A DNA stretch of 64,000 nt from an uncultured Bacteroidota bacterium. GTDB taxonomy: Bacteria > Bacteroidota > Bacteroidia > Flavobacteriales > Flavobacteriaceae. Made by a program: the position numbers and the translations under genes. Position 1 is the stretch's first letter. Each line of letters opens with the position of its first letter. Positions 60,253 through 64,000 of the stretch are shown one piece after another. The notes below the pieces were generated by a model. It worked only from the letters and a program-made list of their open reading frames with translations. It was not told the DNA's origin and did no database searches. The DNA is taken from contig CABXVR010000001.1 in the NCBI GenBank assembly GCA_902515565.1, positions 62,001 to 126,000 on the forward strand, read 5' to 3'.

Positions 60253-61391
60253 CTCAATTAAAACGCAATACAAATCCTTTAAAAATTGCCATTATTGGTT
60301 CTAGAGGATATCCGTATGTTTATAGTGGTTATGAAACCTTAATTAAAGAACTAAGTGAACGTTTGGTGGAAAAGGGTTGTGAAGTAACTGTTTATTGTCA
60401 TCGCAGCTTATTTAAAGAAAAACCGTCCATTGTAAACGGGATTAAATTGGTGTATGTACCTACTATTGAAACAAAATCGCTAAGTCAATTAATACATTCT
60501 TTTTTATCTATGTGCCATGCAGTAGTTTCTGATGTAGATATTATTTTTGCTGTAAATGTAGCTAACGGCCCTTTTGGCTTAATATCAAAGATATTTAGAA
60601 AACCAACGGCTATAAACGTAGATGGTTTAGAGTGGTTACGCCCTAAATGGAAAGGTTTAGGGGCCAGATATTTTAAAATAGCAGCCCAATTGTCAACAAT
60701 TTTATTCGATCAAATTATAAATGACTCTGAGGAGATGCGTAAGGTATACCTAAAGATATTTAAAAAAGAATCAGAAGTAATTGCTTACGGCGCCACAATA
60801 AAAAAATCAAATGACCCTTCTTTAATTCAACAATGGTTTATTAAGCCAAACGAATATTATTTAGTTGTTGGACGTATGATTCCAGATAATAACGCCGATA
60901 TTATTCTGAAAGGTTTTCTGGCTTCAAATTCAACAAAAAAAATGGTTGTTGTAGGTGATGTTTTTTATAAAGACAATTATGCCGATTCATTAAAAGCACT
61001 AAAAGATGAGAGACTTATTTTTACTGGCTATGTTCGTAATCCTGAAGTTTTAGCAGCTTTATACCATCATTGCTATGTATACGTTCACGGACACGAGTTT
61101 GGAGGAACTAACCCAACAATGATTAAAGCCATGGCCTATGGCTGTGCTATTTTGGCTTTAAATACTGTTTTTAACAAAGAAATGTTAAACAATGATTCAT
61201 ACGGAATTTATTTTGAGAAAAACCAGGAAGCTCTTCGAAAACAAATCGATTATGTAGATCAGCATCCAAAGCAAATTAAAAAATTAAGTCAGAATTCAAA
61301 TCTGGGTATAACAGATAAATACAATTGGGACTGTATAACAAATCAGTATTTAAAGGTTTTTAGACGGCTTGTTAGAAAGAGGAAATTTTGA
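60249..61391 (+). CDS. Glycosyltransferase with DUF1972 (GT4-like)
   Basis: IAIIGSRGYPYVYSGYETLIKELSERLVEKGCEVTVYCHR; HGHEFGGTNPTMIKAMAYGCAILAL. Confidence 0.88.
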   Translation: MTQLKRNTNPLKIAIIGSRGYPYVYSGYETLIKELSERLVEKGCEVTVYCHRSLFKEKPSIVNGIKLVYVPTIETKSLSQLIHSFLSMCHAVVSDVDIIFAVNVANGPFGLISKIFRKPTAINVDGLEWLRPKWKGLGARYFKIAAQLSTILFDQIINDSEEMRKVYLKIFKKESEVIAYGATIKKSNDPSLIQQWFIKPNEYYLVVGRMIPDNNADIILKGFLASNSTKKMVVVGDVFYKDNYADSLKALKDERLIFTGYVRNPEVLAALYHHCYVYVHGHEFGGTNPTMIKAMAYGCAILALNTVFNKEMLNNDSYGIYFEKNQEALRKQIDYVDQHPKQIKKLSQNSNLGITDKYNWDCITNQYLKVFRRLVRKRKF

Positions 61392-61394
61392 TAA

Positions 61395-61595
61395 TTATTT
61401 TTTAGAATTAAAATGGTAGGTAAGGTTGAGATTTACATGAAGGTTATTAACGTCTGTACCAGGATGGTAATAAGGCTCAGCAAAATCATCTAATTCCCAT
61501 TGATAGTTTAAACTTCTTATATAAACGACATTAACGCGTCCCCAAATATTTTTTAACTTTTTTTGGAAGCTGAAATGTACATTATAATCTTTCCA
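61395..61595 (-). pseudogene. Out-of-frame C-terminal remnant of an outer-membrane beta-barrel protein
   Basis: 66-codon open stretch in a different frame from the overlapping SASA/YadA ORF: WKDYNVHFSFQKKLKNIWGRVNVVYIRSLNYQWELDDFAEPYYHPGTDVNNLHVNLNLTYHFNSKK*; amphipathic beta strands and aromatic C-terminal strand. Confidence 0.55.
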
Positions 61596-64000
61596 ATAAC
61601 AAATGCAACCCCTGGATTTGAACCAGTATAAGTGCCATCTGCATAATAATATCCACCATAATCATTTGGATCAATTGAAGTGTCGCCGATACCAGCCTCA
61701 TTATTCACTCCAATTGCAAGCATGCCAAAGTTATCTGAAACGGTAGATAATCCTAGAGCAGTTGACGCTTGATTAATAGCTGAAGTATTTTTATTTGCAC
61801 TAAACGAACTTCTTCCTGATGCTATAGTTTGAAGACCTATTGCTGTAGCACTTCCTGCTGTTCCAACATTCGCATTTATGTCCCCTGCAATATTTTGATA
61901 ACCAGCCGTAAAATTTGTTGTTCCCCACGCAATATTTTCTTGACCTAAAGAAACAGACCCACCTCCAGCAGCATGATTTTTATATCCAATAGCTACCGTA
62001 CTTGCTCCTTCAGCCCAATTCTCTTTTCCAAGTGCTATTGTAGCGTCACCAGTTGCATAATTATAGTTTCCTAAAGCTACAGACGCTTGCCCACTAGCTG
62101 TGTTTCTAAATCCAGTTGCAGTAGAAATATTACCAATTGCTCTAGATCCCCATCCAGCAGACAATTGACCTACGTTACCACCATCAATACCACCAGCAGC
62201 TCCTACTTGAGGGCCAGAAAGTGTATTAAAACCTAAGGCAACGGATCCAAGACCAGCGGCTCTATTATAAGCATTAGCGGCAAATGAGCCCCAACCAGCA
62301 GCTCCCATTCCTTCACTTATAGTTGACCAGTTACCATCTCCACCAGTATATAAAGGATGTCCTGACTCTGTAAATCCTCCAAAATCTTGAGAAGCTTGCT
62401 CAGGACTTTTTTCTGATACAACTAAATCTACACTCCAATCTCCCTGGTTAGCAAATGCGCCGTTGGAATTTCCGTTTCCATCCCTAGATGCACCTCTTGC
62501 AGATGAAGCATAAACTTTTCCGTTGAAAACATTTTGATCTCCGTCTTCAACAAATATGACTGCAGGTTTTTTATCTTGATCTTCAACTATCCCTGTTGAG
62601 GATTGATCACAATCTCCAGAAATGCAGTAATTACCAAAACAAACTAATTCTATCCCTGCTGAGTTAGTGATATTGTCTTCTAAATCATCATGACGACCAT
62701 ATAAAGATATTATTGCATCAGCTCCAGGATCCCCATCCAGCATTAGCATTATACTACTGCCTTGAACTTCAAACCCAATTATAGAGACACTATTCGCATT
62801 TGTTAAAACAAAATCTTCAGAAATTTTTTCTAAAAGGGTTGCAGTATCCTGAGTGTTAATCATTAGCGATTCAGCATTGGTTGTTATAATTAAATTTAAA
62901 CCATTAGTACTGGAAATCTGTATATCAGTCACCATTGGAGCATTTATTTCTTCGCTATAGTCTAAAGAGTAAATATTTTCTAAAACAGGTTTGAATATTC
63001 TAGTTCCAAATTTCTCATATCCATTTGTAAATGGATAGTGACAATTATCTGAATGTGTTGTCATTGCTGTCGTAGGCATAATAGAGATATTTGTGTTGTT
63101 TACAGCTAATTGTCTCTGTGCTTCTTTAATCTTAACCCGCCCAGACTGTGACGTACCACAATCGCAGTCTCTAGTTTGAAATATGTAATATTGTTCAATG
63201 CTTGGATAGTCTTCCTGCCAAAAGCCAACTAAATTTTCAAACTCATTTTTATATTGCTCTGTAGTTAAGCCGCCAGAGAAAGAATCTGCTTCGCCTTGGG
63301 ACCACAAAACTCCCCTTACATAAGACTTCAAGCCTGATTTATTTAATCTGTAATATAGCCTTCCGTAATTTGAATTTGTAGAAGACTGGTAATTTGATGG
63401 TCTTTGAAAAAATGATATTGGCTGTCCGCCGTGAGCCCCATTAAAAATGGCAATAGGGATGTTTAATTCGTCCACTAATTTTTTTGCTAAGACAAGTCCC
63501 CATTGCCCTGTATTTCCATTTGTACCTGAATTTCCATCTCCTTGGCCGTAATACCACTGATTGTTAGTTATCACACTACTGGAGCTAGAATTACCATTTG
63601 CATAAACTCTAATAAAGTCACTTTCATATCCACTTGAACTACCATTATATGAAGGAGCTTCTGCATTGGATTGACCTTGAACAATAAAAACATCTCCACA
63701 AACAATATCTTCTGCTTCCTTAATCATTGCTGCTTCTGCATTATTTATGGCGTATGTTTTAACAGAATATTTTGAGAGTTCTGAGTTAATCTCTATGTTT
63801 ATTTCAAAAGAAGCTTGGTCGCTTGAGAAGCTCAATTCCTGATTGTAAGTTTCAAGCAGTGAATTATTTTTATATAATTCTACATAAACCTCACTATAAT
63901 TTGAATCTAAATTTGTTGGTGAAACCCATTTCCATCCACCAGTAGGTTCTTCATAACTAGGGGAATTTAAATCTTGGTATAAACCAATCCATCCTATGAA
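61553..64000 (-). CDS. Large secreted chimera: CTLD-like segment + SASA-type esterase domain + YadA-like head repeats; 5'-truncated by window edge
   Basis: Supplied ORF begins at an internal TTG; frame stays open to base 64000 (FIGWIGLYQDLNSPSYEEPTGGWKWVSPTNLDSNYSEVYVELYKNNSLLETYNQEL...). SASA motifs DVFIVQGQSNAE, GVLWSQGEADS; C-terminal AxGxxSxAxG head repeats. Confidence 0.8.
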   Translation of the reverse strand, partial: FIGWIGLYQDLNSPSYEEPTGGWKWVSPTNLDSNYSEVYVELYKNNSLLETYNQELSFSSDQASFEINIEINSELSKYSVKTYAINNAEAAMIKEAEDIVCGDVFIVQGQSNAEAPSYNGSSSGYESDFIRVYANGNSSSSSVITNNQWYYGQGDGNSGTNGNTGQWGLVLAKKLVDELNIPIAIFNGAHGGQPISFFQRPSNYQSSTNSNYGRLYYRLNKSGLKSYVRGVLWSQGEADSFSGGLTTEQYKNEFENLVGFWQEDYPSIEQYYIFQTRDCDCGTSQSGRVKIKEAQRQLAVNNTNISIMPTTAMTTHSDNCHYPFTNGYEKFGTRIFKPVLENIYSLDYSEEINAPMVTDIQISSTNGLNLIITTNAESLMINTQDTATLLEKISEDFVLTNANSVSIIGFEVQGSSIMLMLDGDPGADAIISLYGRHDDLEDNITNSAGIELVCFGNYCISGDCDQSSTGIVEDQDKKPAVIFVEDGDQNVFNGKVYASSARGASRDGNGNSNGAFANQGDWSVDLVVSEKSPEQASQDFGGFTESGHPLYTGGDGNWSTISEGMGAAGWGSFAANAYNRAAGLGSVALGFNTLSGPQVGAAGGIDGGNVGQLSAGWGSRAIGNISTATGFRNTASGQASVALGNYNYATGDATIALGKENWAEGASTVAIGYKNHAAGGGSVSLGQENIAWGTTNFTAGYQNIAGDINANVGTAGSATAIGLQTIASGRSSFSANKNTSAINQASTALGLSTVSDNFGMLAIGVNNEAGIGDTSIDPNDYGGYYYADGTYTGSNPGVAFVIGKIIMYISASKKS
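61690..62320 (-). repeat. Tandem degenerate YadA-like head repeats (protein level)
   Basis: GLGSVALGFNT / GWGSRAIGNIS / TATGFRNTASGQASVALGNYNYATGDATIALGKENWAEGASTVAIGYKNHAAGGGSVSLGQENIAWGTTNFTAGYQN. Confidence 0.85.

Noticed and set aside
1-64000. CRISPR arrays, rRNA operons, intact transposases, prophage modules, toxin-antitoxin or known defence systems
   Set aside because: Looked for direct-repeat arrays and hallmark proteins; none seen apart from the decayed integrase fragment.

Overview
AT-rich, compactly coded chromosomal window from a Bacteroidota (flavobacterial-type) genome. Most of it is conserved core content: purD, pgk, holB, mnmG, ybeY, gltX, glnS, folB, rnr, rpiB, rnpA, lepA, dusB, rbfA, tatA and an M23/GH3/DUF4837/LysM cell-envelope block, plus tRNA-Cys(GCA) and a CAU-anticodon tRNA with intrinsic terminators. 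There are two separate surface-polysaccharide loci. Locus 1 (about 4.6-13.6 kb, minus strand) has an initiating sugar-phosphate transferase, two O-antigen-ligase-like polymerases and a sulfotransferase. Locus 2 (about 50.6-61.4 kb, plus strand) has a Wza/SLBB exporter, Wzz, Wzx, Wzy and several glycosyltransferases. Locus 2 starts just after the CAU tRNA and what looks like a decayed tyrosine-recombinase fragment, which suggests an island. Most notable observations: (i) two parS-like palindromes flanking mnmG, one an exact TGTTCCACGTGAAACA; (ii) a CTLD-like / SASA-esterase / YadA-head chimeric protein, cut by the window edge, whose 3' end runs into an out-of-frame remnant of an outer-membrane beta-barrel C-terminus; (iii) the tRNA-linked integrase remnant; (iv) several convergent gene pairs whose stop codons overlap by exactly 4 nt. 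I found no CRISPR array, rRNA, intact transposase or recognisable defence system. All family calls are from reading motifs; no database search was run.
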